NCBI RefSeq assembly: GCF_008764245.1 | Contig: NZ_VTQV01000033.1 | Location: forward strand, 1 to 47,760 | DNA: 47,760 nt | From: Bacillus subtilis | Lineage (GTDB): Bacteria > Bacillota > Bacilli > Bacillales > Bacillaceae_C | Reading direction: 5' to 3' | Shown: positions 34,729 to 44,209 of the stretch, one piece after another | Layout of the letters: every line of letters starts with the position of its first letter | Numbering within the stretch: position 1 is the stretch's first letter | Made by a program: the position numbers and the translations under genes | The notes under the pieces: generated by a model | What the model saw: only the letters and a program-made list of their open reading frames with translations | Databases searched by the model: none | Told to the model about the DNA's origin: nothing

Positions 34729-35751
34729 ATGAATATGGAAATGGCCCTTCAAGTCATTGATAAAATGCGTCTGCCCAATGGTGCTTATATGGCCAGTCTT
34801 TCCAAAGATTACAATTATGTATGGATTCGTGATGTTGTTTATACGGTATTACCGTTTTTACATGACCGATCGGGACGTTATGAAAAAGCCTATCATGCTT
34901 TGTTCAATTTATTCAAAGACTATGAATGGAAAATTGATATTCATACAGAAAAGAAGCCAGTTTATTTATTTGAATATATTCACTCTCGGTATTCAACGGA
35001 TTTAAAGGAGATCGATGTGGAGTGGGGTCACGCTCAGAATGATGCCATTGGTGCCTTTTTATGGGGAGTAGGAGAAGGAATGAAGCATGGGCGAAAGGTC
35101 ATTAGGGATGAGGCAGATTTACGGATTGTGCAAAAGCTTGTTGATTATCTAGAGTGTTTACAGTATTGGCAAGCAGAAGATAACGGTATGTGGGAAGAAA
35201 ACATTGAACTGCATGCTTCCAGTGTAGGTGCCTGTGTGGCAGGATTAAAAGCTGTTAAAATGTTGGTCGATGTAAAAGCAGACCTTATTCGTAAAGGAGA
35301 AGAAACATTACGCTTTTTGTTACCGCGAGAAAGTGAAACAAAAGAAGTAGATTTAGCCTTACTTTCCTTAATTTACCCGTATCGATTGGTCGACCGAAAA
35401 ACAGCCCTTACCATTGTTCAGCAAGTATCGGAGCGTCTGGAGAGGGAAAGAGGTTGTATTCGATACGAACATGATCAATATTACAATGAGGGAAAAGAAG
35501 CGGAATGGTCTTTTGGATTTCCATGGCTGGGCCTATGTTACAGTGAGTTAGGGATGAGCCATAAAGTCAATGAATATGCGGAGAAAACGATCCGAAATAT
35601 ACCTGACAATTGGGAGGTACCCGAATTATATATTGGCGGAAAAAATGAACCCAATGGAAATACACCACTTGCTTGGTCCGTTGCCCTCTCCTATTTATTT
35701 TTAACGAGAGTACAATCTTTTCAAACGGCTATACCAAGTGGGAATTCGTAA
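34729..35751 (+). CDS. Glycoside hydrolase family 15-related protein
   Basis: This 340-residue protein has the alpha/alpha toroid signatures of GH15 glucoamylase and phosphorylase-kinase-like proteins: GAYMASLSKDYNYVWIRDVVYTV near the N-terminus, WEENIELHASSVGACVAGLKAV in the middle and AEWSFGFPWLGLCYSELG near the end. It is shorter than secreted glucoamylases and has no signal peptide, so it should act inside the cell on glycogen or maltodextrins. The ATG at 34729 follows TTGGAGGTGG; the frame opens at 34684. It precedes the glycogen genes but has its own terminator. Confidence 0.8.
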   Translation: MNMEMALQVIDKMRLPNGAYMASLSKDYNYVWIRDVVYTVLPFLHDRSGRYEKAYHALFNLFKDYEWKIDIHTEKKPVYLFEYIHSRYSTDLKEIDVEWGHAQNDAIGAFLWGVGEGMKHGRKVIRDEADLRIVQKLVDYLECLQYWQAEDNGMWEENIELHASSVGACVAGLKAVKMLVDVKADLIRKGEETLRFLLPRESETKEVDLALLSLIYPYRLVDRKTALTIVQQVSERLERERGCIRYEHDQYYNEGKEAEWSFGFPWLGLCYSELGMSHKVNEYAEKTIRNIPDNWEVPELYIGGKNEPNGNTPLAWSVALSYLFLTRVQSFQTAIPSGNS

Positions 35752-35775
35752 ACATTTATTAATGCAAAGATATAA

Positions 35776-35810
35776 AACCCTGAATCTTACAAAAGAGATT
35801 CAGGGTTATT
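35776..35810 (+). terminator. Terminator of the GH15 gene
   Basis: AACCCTGAATCT pairs perfectly with AGATTCAGGGTT over 12 bp with an 8-base loop, followed by ATT. It separates the GH15 gene from glgB, which must have its own promoter. Confidence 0.8.
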
Positions 35811-35844
35811 TGTGTGCGTAAATGATCTGTTCATCAGAAGAAGC

Positions 35845-35960
35845 GGTAACGAATAAGCGTTAATCGAGACCAAAATTGTGAAAAGAGAGTAAAAGTGGTA
35901 ACGATAAGCGCTAATTGAGACCAAAATTAGGAAAGAGAGTCAAAAGTGGTAACGATAGCT
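35845..35960. repeat. Short tandem repeat, period 51-52 bp
   Basis: Two full units (35845-35896, 52 bp; 35897-35947, 51 bp) and the start of a third share GGTAACGA-TAAGCG-TAAT-GAGACCAAAATT, then GAAAGAGAGT and AAAAGT. It lies in the 402-base gap between the GH15 terminator and glgB. I see no gene or clear promoter in the rest of that gap. Confidence 0.75.
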
Positions 35961-36209
35961 TTTATCACAGACACGCCGCATTTCCCCAATCAAATGACAA
36001 AACTAGTGATTTTTCATCGAAGGATTCGCATTTTTCGCAACGAAATAGATTATGTAGGTTCTGTTTAGAAAATACGGAATCATATTTACAAAAGAATAAA
36101 ACCTAATTTTCCTGAGCTCTCCTGCGTTAAAGTGGAAGGACTTTTTCGCCATAAAAATAAATATGGAATATTTCCAGGAAAAGTTAAATAGGATAGTGGA
36201 GGTGTTAGA

Positions 36210-38156
36210 TTGCAAGCAATGATAGGTGGTGTAGAGGAATGGCTCCCAAGTGATTACGAGCGCTATCTTTTTCATGAGGGAACGCTTTATGAATCTTATA
36301 AAATGCTGGGAGCGCATGTTGTGACCATAAATGGGGTCAAGGGTGTGCGCTTTGCCGTCTGGGCTCCCAATGCCCTATCGGTGTCCGTTGTGGGAGACTT
36401 CAACCAATGGGATGGTTCTCAGGCAGTCATGAAAAGGATCAAACATTCAGGAATATGGGGATTATTTATTCCCGGATTAAAAGAGGGGTTTCTGTACAAA
36501 TACGAAATCAAGACAAGAACCAATGAAATGATACTGAAAGCTGATCCCTATGCATTTTATTCAGAAAGGAGACCGAATACGGCATCGATTATTTATCAAT
36601 TGGATACATATCAGTGGAAAGATCAGAAATGGTTGGAACAAAGAAAGAAAAAAGATCATTATCATCAGCCCATGCTCGTTTATGAAATGCATTTAGGGAC
36701 ATGGAAAAAGAAAAAGGATGGCCGTTTTTATTCCTATCGTGAGATGGCAGCTGAGCTGATTGAATACGTGCAGGCGCATGGGTATACCCATATCGAGTGC
36801 ATGCCGCTAATGGAACATCCATATGATCGTTCATGGGGCTATCAAATTACGGGGTATTACTCGGTCACCAGTCGCTTCGGCATTCCAGAGGATTTTATGT
36901 ATTTTGTTGATCAATGCCATCAAAACGGAATAGGAGTCATTATGGATTGGGTTCCTCTTCATTTTTGTAAAGATGCCCACGGACTTGGCCGTTTTGATGG
37001 AACCCCACTATATGAACCCATCCACCCTGATCAAGCGGAACGCAGAAATTGGGGGACATATAATTTTGATTTTAGTAAGCCGGAAGTAACGAGCTTTCTT
37101 ATTTCGAATGCGATGTTTTGGCTGAATGTTTTTCATATAGATGGTTTCCGAATTGATGCTGTTTCGTCGATGATTTATTTGAATCATGATAATGCGGGGT
37201 CCATCCCTTTGAAAAATCATCTAGGAGGAGAAGAAAGTCTTGAAGCGATTGCGTTTATAAAAAAATTAAACGAAGTTGTCTTTGAACAATACCCCGGGAT
37301 TCTGATGATGGCAGAGGAGGCAACAGATTATCCGTTGGTGAGTGCTCCAACCTATGTTGGGGGTCTTGGTTTTAATTACAAATGGAATATGGGATGGACC
37401 AATGATGTCCTCCGCTATATGAAGATGGACATATCAGCGCGTCCAGATCATCACCATCTCTTAACCTTTTCCTTCTTTTACGCTTTTTCGGAAAACTTTG
37501 TTCTCGCTTTTTCGCATGATGAAGTGGTGCATGGTAAACGCTCATTACTGAATAAAATGCCTGGAGATTATTGGCAGAAATTCGCGCAATTACGCTTATT
37601 ATTTGGGTATTTCTTTACACATCCCGGAAAAAAACTCCAGTTTATGGGGAGTGAATTTGCCCAATTTGACGAATGGAAAGATTTAGAACAGCTAGATTGG
37701 AATCTGTTTGACTTTGAATATCACCAGAAGTTCTCTACGTATTTTAAGGCGTTAAGCCATTTTTATAAAAAAACAAGTTGTTTATGGCGATTAGATCATG
37801 AACAGGAAGGATTTGAATGGATTGATCCAGATGATGCTACACAAAGTGTGATCACATTTATGAGGAAGGGTAAGAAAAAGGGGGATTACTGTATTGTCCT
37901 CTGTAACTTCAGTGCGAATGTTTATGAGGACTATACGATTGGCGTGCCATCCTATGGTAGTTATATAGAGGTCTTCAATAGTGACTTAGCGGTGTTTGGA
38001 GGCTCCAATCAGCATAATCCAAAAGCGATAAAGGTGGTTCAGGACCCATATCATAACCAACGATATAGTATGAAAGTTACCGTTCCCCCACTAGGAATGA
38101 TCATCTTAATGAAGCAAACAAAAAAACGACGGAGGAGTGGTTTTTATAGTGTCTAA
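36210..38156 (+). CDS. glgB: 1,4-alpha-glucan branching enzyme GlgB
   Basis: The 648-residue enzyme makes the alpha-1,6 branches of glycogen. An N-terminal CBM48 domain (about 30-115) precedes a GH13 barrel with all catalytic motifs: [22 protein letters not shown] (nucleophile D near 315), [10 protein letters not shown] (acid/base E near 368) and [10 protein letters not shown] (D near 435), then the C-terminal all-beta domain. The start is TTG 36210 with GTGGAGG at 7 bases; ATG 36219 is possible. Its stop overlaps glgC by 8 bases. It leads the glgBCDA operon. Confidence 0.95.
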   Translation: MQAMIGGVEEWLPSDYERYLFHEGTLYESYKMLGAHVVTINGVKGVRFAVWAPNALSVSVVGDFNQWDGSQAVMKRIKHSGIWGLFIPGLKEGFLYKYEIKTRTNEMILKADPYAFYSERRPNTASIIYQLDTYQWKDQKWLEQRKKKDHYHQPMLVYEMHLGTWKKKKDGRFYSYREMAAELIEYVQAHGYTHIECMPLMEHPYDRSWGYQITGYYSVTSRFGIPEDFMYFVDQCHQNGIGVIMDWVPLHFCKDAHGLGRFDGTPLYEPIHPDQAERRNWGTYNFDFSKPEVTSFLISNAMFWLNVFHIDGFRIDAVSSMIYLNHDNAGSIPLKNHLGGEESLEAIAFIKKLNEVVFEQYPGILMMAEEATDYPLVSAPTYVGGLGFNYKWNMGWTNDVLRYMKMDISARPDHHHLLTFSFFYAFSENFVLAFSHDEVVHGKRSLLNKMPGDYWQKFAQLRLLFGYFFTHPGKKLQFMGSEFAQFDEWKDLEQLDWNLFDFEYHQKFSTYFKALSHFYKKTSCLWRLDHEQEGFEWIDPDDATQSVITFMRKGKKKGDYCIVLCNFSANVYEDYTIGVPSYGSYIEVFNSDLAVFGGSNQHNPKAIKVVQDPYHNQRYSMKVTVPPLGMIILMKQTKKRRRSGFYSV

Positions 38157-39300
38157 AAAAGTGATAGCTATGTTACTTGCAGGTGGACAGGGAACACGAC
38201 TTGAGGGATTAACGAGGGAAATCGCCAAACCAGCTGTCCCATTCGGTGGAAAATATCGCATTATTGATTTTACATTAAGCAATTGCACCCATTCCGGTAT
38301 TGATACAGTTGGGGTGTTAACGCAGTATCAACCCCATGTTTTGAACCATTATGTTGGTGAGGGAAGTGCATGGGATTTAGATTGTCGCTCTGGGGGTGTC
38401 TCAGTTCTTCCTCCCTATAAAGGCCAAGATGGTGATCATTGGTATAAAGGGACGGCCAATGCAGTTTTCCATAATTCTCATTTTATTGATCAATATGATC
38501 CTGAGTATGTCCTTGTCATATCTGGCGACCATATTTACAAAATGGATTACAACAAGCTCCTTCAAGCTCATATAAAAAAGGGAGCTGATGCATCGATCGC
38601 GGTCATCCAAGTACCTTGGAACGAAGCTCATCGCTTTGGCATTATGAATCTAGACCAAACGGATAGAATTATTGAATTTGAAGAAAAACCATCCTTTCCG
38701 CAGAGCAATCTCGCGTCTATGGGGGTTTATTTATTTAACTGGAGATGGCTAAAACATTATTTAACTGAGGATCATCGGAATCAGACATCATCGAAGGATT
38801 TTGGGAAAGATATTATCCCGAAAATGCTTGCGGATCAAAGAAAACTATATGCCTATCGTTTTAACGGTTATTGGAAAGACGTAGGGACGGTCCAAAGCTT
38901 ATGGGAAGCCAATATGGACTTCCTCGATGATGATACTGGATTCGAATTAGATGATCCTAGCTGGCGCATCTATGCAGGGAATGCGAATCATCCCCCTCAA
39001 TATATTGCTCAGGGAGCTAAAGTAAGCCAGTCCCTTATTAATGAGGGATCGATTATATATGGAACGGTTGAACACTCGGTCGTATCGTACAATGCTTATG
39101 TTGGATCAGGTTCCTTGATTAAGGACTCCGTGATTATGCCAAATGTAAGGATTGGGAAAAACGTGAAGATCGAGCGAGCCATTATTGGAAAAGGGGCAGT
39201 GATTGAAGATGGAGCTGTCATTGGGCCTGCAAATCAGTCGCAGGAAATTACTCTGTTTGGGAATTGCCAAATGGTTTCAGCAAAAGTTCAAAACGTGTGA
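38149..39300 (+). CDS. glgC: Glucose-1-phosphate adenylyltransferase, catalytic subunit GlgC
   Basis: This 383-residue protein makes ADP-glucose from ATP and glucose-1-phosphate, the committed step of glycogen synthesis. It has the nucleotide-binding motif [16 protein letters not shown] near the N-terminus, [27 protein letters not shown] and YWKDVGTV, and a C-terminal left-handed beta-helix of hexapeptide repeats. GTG 38149 gives the family N-terminus and overlaps glgB, so translation is coupled. In Bacilli it works as a heteromer with GlgD. Confidence 0.95.
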   Translation: MSKKVIAMLLAGGQGTRLEGLTREIAKPAVPFGGKYRIIDFTLSNCTHSGIDTVGVLTQYQPHVLNHYVGEGSAWDLDCRSGGVSVLPPYKGQDGDHWYKGTANAVFHNSHFIDQYDPEYVLVISGDHIYKMDYNKLLQAHIKKGADASIAVIQVPWNEAHRFGIMNLDQTDRIIEFEEKPSFPQSNLASMGVYLFNWRWLKHYLTEDHRNQTSSKDFGKDIIPKMLADQRKLYAYRFNGYWKDVGTVQSLWEANMDFLDDDTGFELDDPSWRIYAGNANHPPQYIAQGAKVSQSLINEGSIIYGTVEHSVVSYNAYVGSGSLIKDSVIMPNVRIGKNVKIERAIIGKGAVIEDGAVIGPANQSQEITLFGNCQMVSAKVQNV

Positions 39301-39321
39301 TATAAGGAAAGGGAGTTGGAG

Positions 39322-40425
39322 ATGAACCTTTTAGGGGTTATTAATTTAATAAATGAAAAGCCATTTTTAAAGGAATTAACGGAACAGCGCAGTTTGGCTT
39401 CGGTTCCATTCGCTGGTCGCTATCGGTTGATTGACTTTACTTTGTCCAATTTTACGCATGCAGGGATCAAGCAGGTGGCTGTTTTTACGAATGGAAAATT
39501 CCGTTCAATTATGGATCATCTGGGCTCGGGAAAAGAGTGGGATTTAGACAGGCATAATGGTGGCTTGTTTATGTTGCCTCCCGTTCATCCAGATCAAAAG
39601 TCAAACGGAGATATTCCGGCTTTCTATGATTACCTTGAAATGTTCCGTCGTTCGCCGGCAGAAGTCATTGTTCTTTCGCCAGGTTATCATGTTGGTAAAA
39701 TCGATTATCAGGACGCGATTCGACAACATGAAAACAGCCAAGCAGATATAACGGTCCTTTACAAACATTATGACGGGGACTCGATTCGAAAACCTATCTA
39801 TCATAAATGCCGATTACGGGAGGACGGGAGTCTGGCGGATATTGAGATGTATTCAGTTCCGCGTAGCGGGGACCCGATTTGTTTGGAAACCTATATCCTG
39901 AAAAAGTCATTATTTATCGAAATGATTGAGTTATGCTATCAAAATAATGAACATGATTTCCTAAAGTATGGCATTAAGGCTAATCTTGATCAGCTTCATG
40001 TCCAAGGGTACTCCTTTCAAGGTCATATGCCCTTTATTCACTCAATGGAAAGCTATTATGAAAGCAATATGGCATTTTTAAATCCAGACGTCATCCGCTC
40101 TTATTTTTATGAACAATGGAATATATTCACAAAAGTCAAACATGAGGCACCTGTTAAATATTCTGCGACATCCAATGTATCCAATTCCTTTATTGCCAAT
40201 GGCTGTGAAATTGAAGGAACAGTAGAAAATAGCGTGCTTTTTCGCGGAGTGGCCGTGAAGAAAGGAGCGATTGTCCGGAATAGTATTATTATGCAAAAGG
40301 GGGCAATTGAAGAAGGTGCTTATGTAGAAAATATTATTGCGGATAAACACGCAAAAATTAGTGAGAACAAAGCTTTGGTTGGGGAAGTAGAGCCAAAGGT
40401 CATTAAAAAGGCGGAAATCGTTTAA
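39322..40425 (+). CDS. glgD: ADP-glucose pyrophosphorylase regulatory subunit GlgD
   Basis: The 367-residue protein is homologous to GlgC but lacks the catalytic GGxGTRL loop: the equivalent N-terminus reads MNLLGVINLINEKPFLKELTEQR. The sugar-phosphate region (RYRLIDFTLSNFTHAGI) and the C-terminal beta-helix are kept. In B. subtilis GlgD raises GlgC activity without being catalytic itself. ATG 39322 follows AAAGGGAG; TTG 39316 is part of the ribosome-site region. It lies 21 bases after glgC. Confidence 0.93.
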   Translation: MNLLGVINLINEKPFLKELTEQRSLASVPFAGRYRLIDFTLSNFTHAGIKQVAVFTNGKFRSIMDHLGSGKEWDLDRHNGGLFMLPPVHPDQKSNGDIPAFYDYLEMFRRSPAEVIVLSPGYHVGKIDYQDAIRQHENSQADITVLYKHYDGDSIRKPIYHKCRLREDGSLADIEMYSVPRSGDPICLETYILKKSLFIEMIELCYQNNEHDFLKYGIKANLDQLHVQGYSFQGHMPFIHSMESYYESNMAFLNPDVIRSYFYEQWNIFTKVKHEAPVKYSATSNVSNSFIANGCEIEGTVENSVLFRGVAVKKGAIVRNSIIMQKGAIEEGAYVENIIADKHAKISENKALVGEVEPKVIKKAEIV

Positions 40426-40436
40426 TGGAGGACGTT

Positions 40437-41885
40437 ATGAACGTATTATTTGCAGCTTCAGAATGTGTACCATTTATAAAAACAGGCGGACTTGGTGATG
40501 TCATTGGGGCATTGCCAAAGGCTTTGCGAGATCAAGAAGTGAATGTGAGTGTGATTTTACCCAAATATGAGGATTTACCCTTTGAATATAAACAGCAGAT
40601 GGAATTTATAACGAGCATCGAAGTTCCTGTTGGTTGGCGATCACAATATTGTGGGATTGAGCGGATGACCATTGAAGGGATTCACTACTATTTTTTAGAT
40701 AATGAATACTATTTTAAACGGCATGGCAGCTACGGATTTTTCGATGATGGGGAACGTTTTGCCTTTTATTCCAGAGCGGTGTTAGAGGCCTTGCCACATT
40801 TAGAGGATGAAACAGATATTATCCATTGTCACGATTGGCAAGCAGGTCCTATTAGTGTTTTATTAAAAGCCCACTACCATCATCACCCGTTTTATCGGCA
40901 CATTCGCACGATTTTCACGATACATAATTTACGTTATCAAGGAGTGTATCCAAAGTCGGTTTTAGCCAATTTATTGGATTTAAGTGAATTGTATTTTCAT
41001 ATGGATGGTCTAGAATTTCATGGGAATGTCAGTTATTTAAAGGCTGGATTGGCCTATTCAGATCTTGTCACGACCGTGAGTCCGACTTATGCTCAGGAAA
41101 TTCAAGATCCCTATTATGGTGAACAGCTTGACGGTTTTTTACGAAAAAGAAAGGATGAACTGAAAGGGATCCTAAATGGGATCGACGCAGATCTTTATAA
41201 TCCAGTGACAGACCCGTTTATTGATGAAAATTATGAAGAAATAAAAGGAAAATGGGAAAATAAGGAAAGGTTGCAAGAATATCTAGGTTTATCTGTAGAT
41301 CAGGAAATTCCGGTTATTTCCATGGTCACCCGCTTGGTCGAGCAAAAAGGCTTGGATCTTGTCCTCCACGTCTTTCATGAAATCATGAACATCGGCGTTC
41401 AGTTTGTGTTGCTTGGAACAGGAGAAGAGAAATATGAACAGGCCTTTAGGGAATTAGCCGCACAGTACCCAGAAAAGGTTTCCTTTCAAAATCATTTTGA
41501 TGAGGGGTTAGCGCGGAGGATTTATGCTAGTTCTGATCTCTTCCTGATGCCCTCACAATTTGAACCTTGTGGGATCGGTCAACTTTTAGCCTTACGCTAT
41601 GGCACCTTGCCGATTGTCCGGGAAACAGGAGGCTTGCGTGACTCTGTCATGCCGTACAATGAATTTACGAATGAGGGGTATGGTTTTTCATTTGCGAACT
41701 ATAATGCCCATGACATGCTCTATACGATTGAAAGAGCCGTTTGGCTATATCGCTTTCAGCCTAAAAGATGGGGGATGTTAGTAGAAAGGGCCATGAAGCT
41801 TGATTTTAGTTGGAATGCTTCGGCTGCGGAGTATCGGGAAATATATGAGAGGTTGTTATCCCATCAAGGGATTCCTGTGGGATAA
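40437..41885 (+). CDS. glgA: Glycogen synthase GlgA (ADP-glucose)
   Basis: This 482-residue GT5 enzyme extends alpha-1,4 chains from ADP-glucose. The ADP-glucose-binding motif KTGGLGDVIGALPKAL is at about 15-30. The C-terminal GT-B domain has MVTRLVEQKGLDL, the catalytic glutamate region MPSQFEPCGIGQLLALRYG and RETGGLRDSV. ATG 40437 follows GGAGG. It starts 11 bases after glgD. The B. subtilis operon continues with glgP, but here a strong terminator follows. Confidence 0.95.
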   Translation: MNVLFAASECVPFIKTGGLGDVIGALPKALRDQEVNVSVILPKYEDLPFEYKQQMEFITSIEVPVGWRSQYCGIERMTIEGIHYYFLDNEYYFKRHGSYGFFDDGERFAFYSRAVLEALPHLEDETDIIHCHDWQAGPISVLLKAHYHHHPFYRHIRTIFTIHNLRYQGVYPKSVLANLLDLSELYFHMDGLEFHGNVSYLKAGLAYSDLVTTVSPTYAQEIQDPYYGEQLDGFLRKRKDELKGILNGIDADLYNPVTDPFIDENYEEIKGKWENKERLQEYLGLSVDQEIPVISMVTRLVEQKGLDLVLHVFHEIMNIGVQFVLLGTGEEKYEQAFRELAAQYPEKVSFQNHFDEGLARRIYASSDLFLMPSQFEPCGIGQLLALRYGTLPIVRETGGLRDSVMPYNEFTNEGYGFSFANYNAHDMLYTIERAVWLYRFQPKRWGMLVERAMKLDFSWNASAAEYREIYERLLSHQGIPVG

Positions 41886-41902
41886 TAGATCAATACAAAA
41901 AA

Positions 41903-41940
41903 GACCGAGTAAGATATGCTTCCTTTACTCGGTCCTTATT
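41903..41940 (+). terminator. Terminator between glgA and the CofE-like gene
   Basis: GACCGAGTAA and TTACTCGGTC pair perfectly with a 12-base loop, followed by CTTATTATT on the plus strand and TTTTTTGTATTG on the minus strand. It can therefore serve both converging genes. Confidence 0.85.
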
Positions 41941-41941
41941 A

Positions 41942-43132
41942 TTAACTTGTATAATTATCAAAATACCCTTGGATAAAGACGATCGGTGTGCCTTTATCAC
42001 CGCTTCCTGAAGTTAAGTCAGAGAGAGAACCAATCAAATCGGTTAATTTTCTTGGTGTTGTTCCTTGAGCTTCCATCGCACCAATAAGGTCTTCACCTTT
42101 ATTATCAATAAATTCGTTGATTGCTTGCTGGAGTTCTTCCCCTCTTAAATCGGCGAAGTTGTTATCCGCTAAATACTTTAATTTTACTTCATTTGGAGTT
42201 CCTTCAAGTCCCTTTGTGTAGGCTGGAGATACGACTGGATCGGCAAGTTCCCATATTTTCCCGACAGGATCTTTAAAAGCCCCATCCCCGTATACCATTA
42301 CTTCTACTGTTTTACCGGTCTTCTCTTTTAGCGTCTGTTGGATCTGGTCGACAATTGGTTGACAATCCCGCGGGAAAAGTTTCACCTTGTCCTCTGTTGA
42401 TTTATTTGAACCTAGAAGACCATAAACATCGTTAAAGCCACTACCATCAACAGATTTCGAAAGGATATTGTCTAGGCTGTAAACTTTTTCTCCGCCATTT
42501 GCTTTCAAAATTCTTTTCGTTCTTTCTCTTGTATGAATATCACATGTGAGAACATTTTTTGTATAGTTTAAAATGGTCTTTGGATTGTTGGAGAATATCA
42601 CTTCACAGGAAGTGCCACAGTCCTCAATCAGAGACTTATAATACTCAATATAATCGACCCCTGTAAAGGTATGCTTGATAAAGCCAAAATGGTTACGGAA
42701 TTGTTCCTCCGTTAACACATCTGTCCATGGATTCACACCCTTTTCATCAAGCAGATCGATATCCACTAGATGGTTCCCCACCTCGTCAGAAGGATAACTT
42801 AGCATTAAAATAATCTTTTTCGCGCCTTTCGCAATACCGCGCAAACAATTGGCAAAACGATTTCGACTTAAAATCGGGAAGATGACGCCAATCGGTTCAT
42901 CACCGAATTTTGCCTGAACATCTTTTGCAATATGATCGACTGTTGCATAATTCCCTTGAGCTCGGGCAATGATTGATTCTGTGATGGAAACAATGTCTTT
43001 ATCTTGAATTTGAAAGCCTTCAACCTCAGCAGCCTTTAATACACTATCGACAACAATGTCTTCAATTTGATCCCCTTGATTAATGATCGGACAACGAAGA
43101 CCTCTGGCTATTGTTCCAACAACTCTTTCCAA
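41942..43132 (-). CDS. CofE-like (F420-0:gamma-glutamyl ligase domain) protein
   Basis: The 396-residue protein carries a CofE/FbiB-type ligase domain at its N-terminus ([19 protein letters not shown], then [29 protein letters not shown]). In archaea and actinobacteria this domain adds glutamate to coenzyme F420-0. The remaining 300 residues do not match classical CofE length or order, and Bacilli are not known to make F420, so the real substrate is unknown. TTG 43132 has AAGGAG at 8 bases. It is divergent from a LysR gene, its probable regulator, and no F420 synthesis genes are near. Confidence 0.75.
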   Translation of the reverse strand: MERVVGTIARGLRCPIINQGDQIEDIVVDSVLKAAEVEGFQIQDKDIVSITESIIARAQGNYATVDHIAKDVQAKFGDEPIGVIFPILSRNRFANCLRGIAKGAKKIILMLSYPSDEVGNHLVDIDLLDEKGVNPWTDVLTEEQFRNHFGFIKHTFTGVDYIEYYKSLIEDCGTSCEVIFSNNPKTILNYTKNVLTCDIHTRERTKRILKANGGEKVYSLDNILSKSVDGSGFNDVYGLLGSNKSTEDKVKLFPRDCQPIVDQIQQTLKEKTGKTVEVMVYGDGAFKDPVGKIWELADPVVSPAYTKGLEGTPNEVKLKYLADNNFADLRGEELQQAINEFIDNKGEDLIGAMEAQGTTPRKLTDLIGSLSDLTSGSGDKGTPIVFIQGYFDNYTS

Positions 43133-43176
43133 TATGACCGCTCCTTAAAATAAAAGTTAATAATCATACTTTCTAC

Positions 43177-43189
43177 TTGTAATATACAA
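43177..43189. promoter_or_regulatory. LysR-type palindrome before the CofE-like gene
   Basis: TTGTA-ATA-TACAA is a perfect 13-bp palindrome in the 115-base divergent gap. A related half-site (ATACAAT) follows at once, and both are bracketed by TACTT/AAGTA. A cluster like this beside a LysR gene suggests its binding region. Confidence 0.5.
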
Positions 43190-43247
43190 TAATACAATGA
43201 TATAAGTAAAATTAATATATGGAATGACGGTTATAAGGGGTGGTTAT

Positions 43248-44132
43248 ATGATAAGTAAATTAGATCTATATAAAGTGTTTTGTCAGGTAGGGAAAGATAA
43301 GAGCTTTTCCAAGGCAGCAAAGGAATTGTATATGACACAACCAGCTGTTAGTCAAGCCATGAAGCAGCTGGAAAGTGAATTAGAAATCCGCTTATTTAAT
43401 CGTACACCGAAAGGAGTATCTTTCACAAAGGAGGGAAGTATTCTCTTTGAGTATGTCCAATCGGCGATCAATCTAATTGAAACAGGCGAGGAAAAAATAA
43501 TCGAATTTAAAAATCTGACAACAGGTGAATTAAAGATTGGGGTAGGAGATACGATTTCTCGACACTTTCTGCTTCCTTATTTAGAGACCTTCCATAATCG
43601 CTATCCCAATATTAGCTTTAAAATCGTCAATGGGACGACCTTGGAAATGTGTTCTCTTTTAAAATCAGGTGGGGTCGATGTCGCCATTTGTAATTTCCCG
43701 ATTGAGGATCCGAGCTTAGAGCAAATCCCGTGTATGGATATTCATGATATCTTTGTATGTGGGCAGGAGTATAAAAAGCATGTAATGGGGCCAGTTAACT
43801 TAGAGGAAATCGTAAAATATCCCCTAATCTTATTGGAACCTAAATCAAATTCTAGGAAATATATGGAGGATTATTTACGATCAAAAGGAATCCAAGTTGA
43901 ACCCGAATTTGAATTAGGCTCCCATGATCTATTATTAGAATTTGCCAAAATAAACCTAGGAATCGCCTGTGTTACAAAGGAATTTTCCATGGATTATCTA
44001 GATAGTGGCTTATTATATGAAATTGAATTATCCGAGAGCATTCCAAAAAGAAGTGTCGGCGTCTGCTTTTTAAAAAGTGTGCCGTTGTCACCAGCTTCGA
44101 CGAAGTTTGTGGAAGTGATCGAGGGGAAATGA
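43248..44132 (+). CDS. LysR family transcriptional regulator
   Basis: This 294-residue LysR protein has its helix-turn-helix near 15-45 (KSFSKAAKELYMTQPAVSQAMKQLESELE) and a standard effector domain (GELKIGVGDTISRHFLLPYLE onward). ATG 43248 follows AAGGGGTGG; the longer frame from 43224 has no support. Its gene is divergent from the CofE-like gene across a palindrome-rich gap, the usual position for a LysR target. It is followed by 1.4 kb without genes. The effector is unknown. Confidence 0.88.
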   Translation: MISKLDLYKVFCQVGKDKSFSKAAKELYMTQPAVSQAMKQLESELEIRLFNRTPKGVSFTKEGSILFEYVQSAINLIETGEEKIIEFKNLTTGELKIGVGDTISRHFLLPYLETFHNRYPNISFKIVNGTTLEMCSLLKSGGVDVAICNFPIEDPSLEQIPCMDIHDIFVCGQEYKKHVMGPVNLEEIVKYPLILLEPKSNSRKYMEDYLRSKGIQVEPEFELGSHDLLLEFAKINLGIACVTKEFSMDYLDSGLLYEIELSESIPKRSVGVCFLKSVPLSPASTKFVEVIEGK

Positions 44133-44209
44133 ATGCTCTTATACCTAATTTCTCACCGTAGGACTTGTAATCCAGTCCGTTAAATGCCCGTAAATAAGGA
44201 AAAGTCATG

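Noticed and set aside
36166-36194. Sigma-E promoter for glgB (GAATATT, 14 bases, AATAGGAT)
   Set aside because: The B. subtilis glg operon is sigma-E dependent, which made it tempting, but the transcript would start only about 8 bases before the TTG and lose the ribosome site.
44161-44178. tRNA-like anticodon arm or terminator (GGACT/AGTCC)
   Set aside because: It is a lone 5-bp stem with no T run, and no acceptor, D or T arm can be drawn around it.
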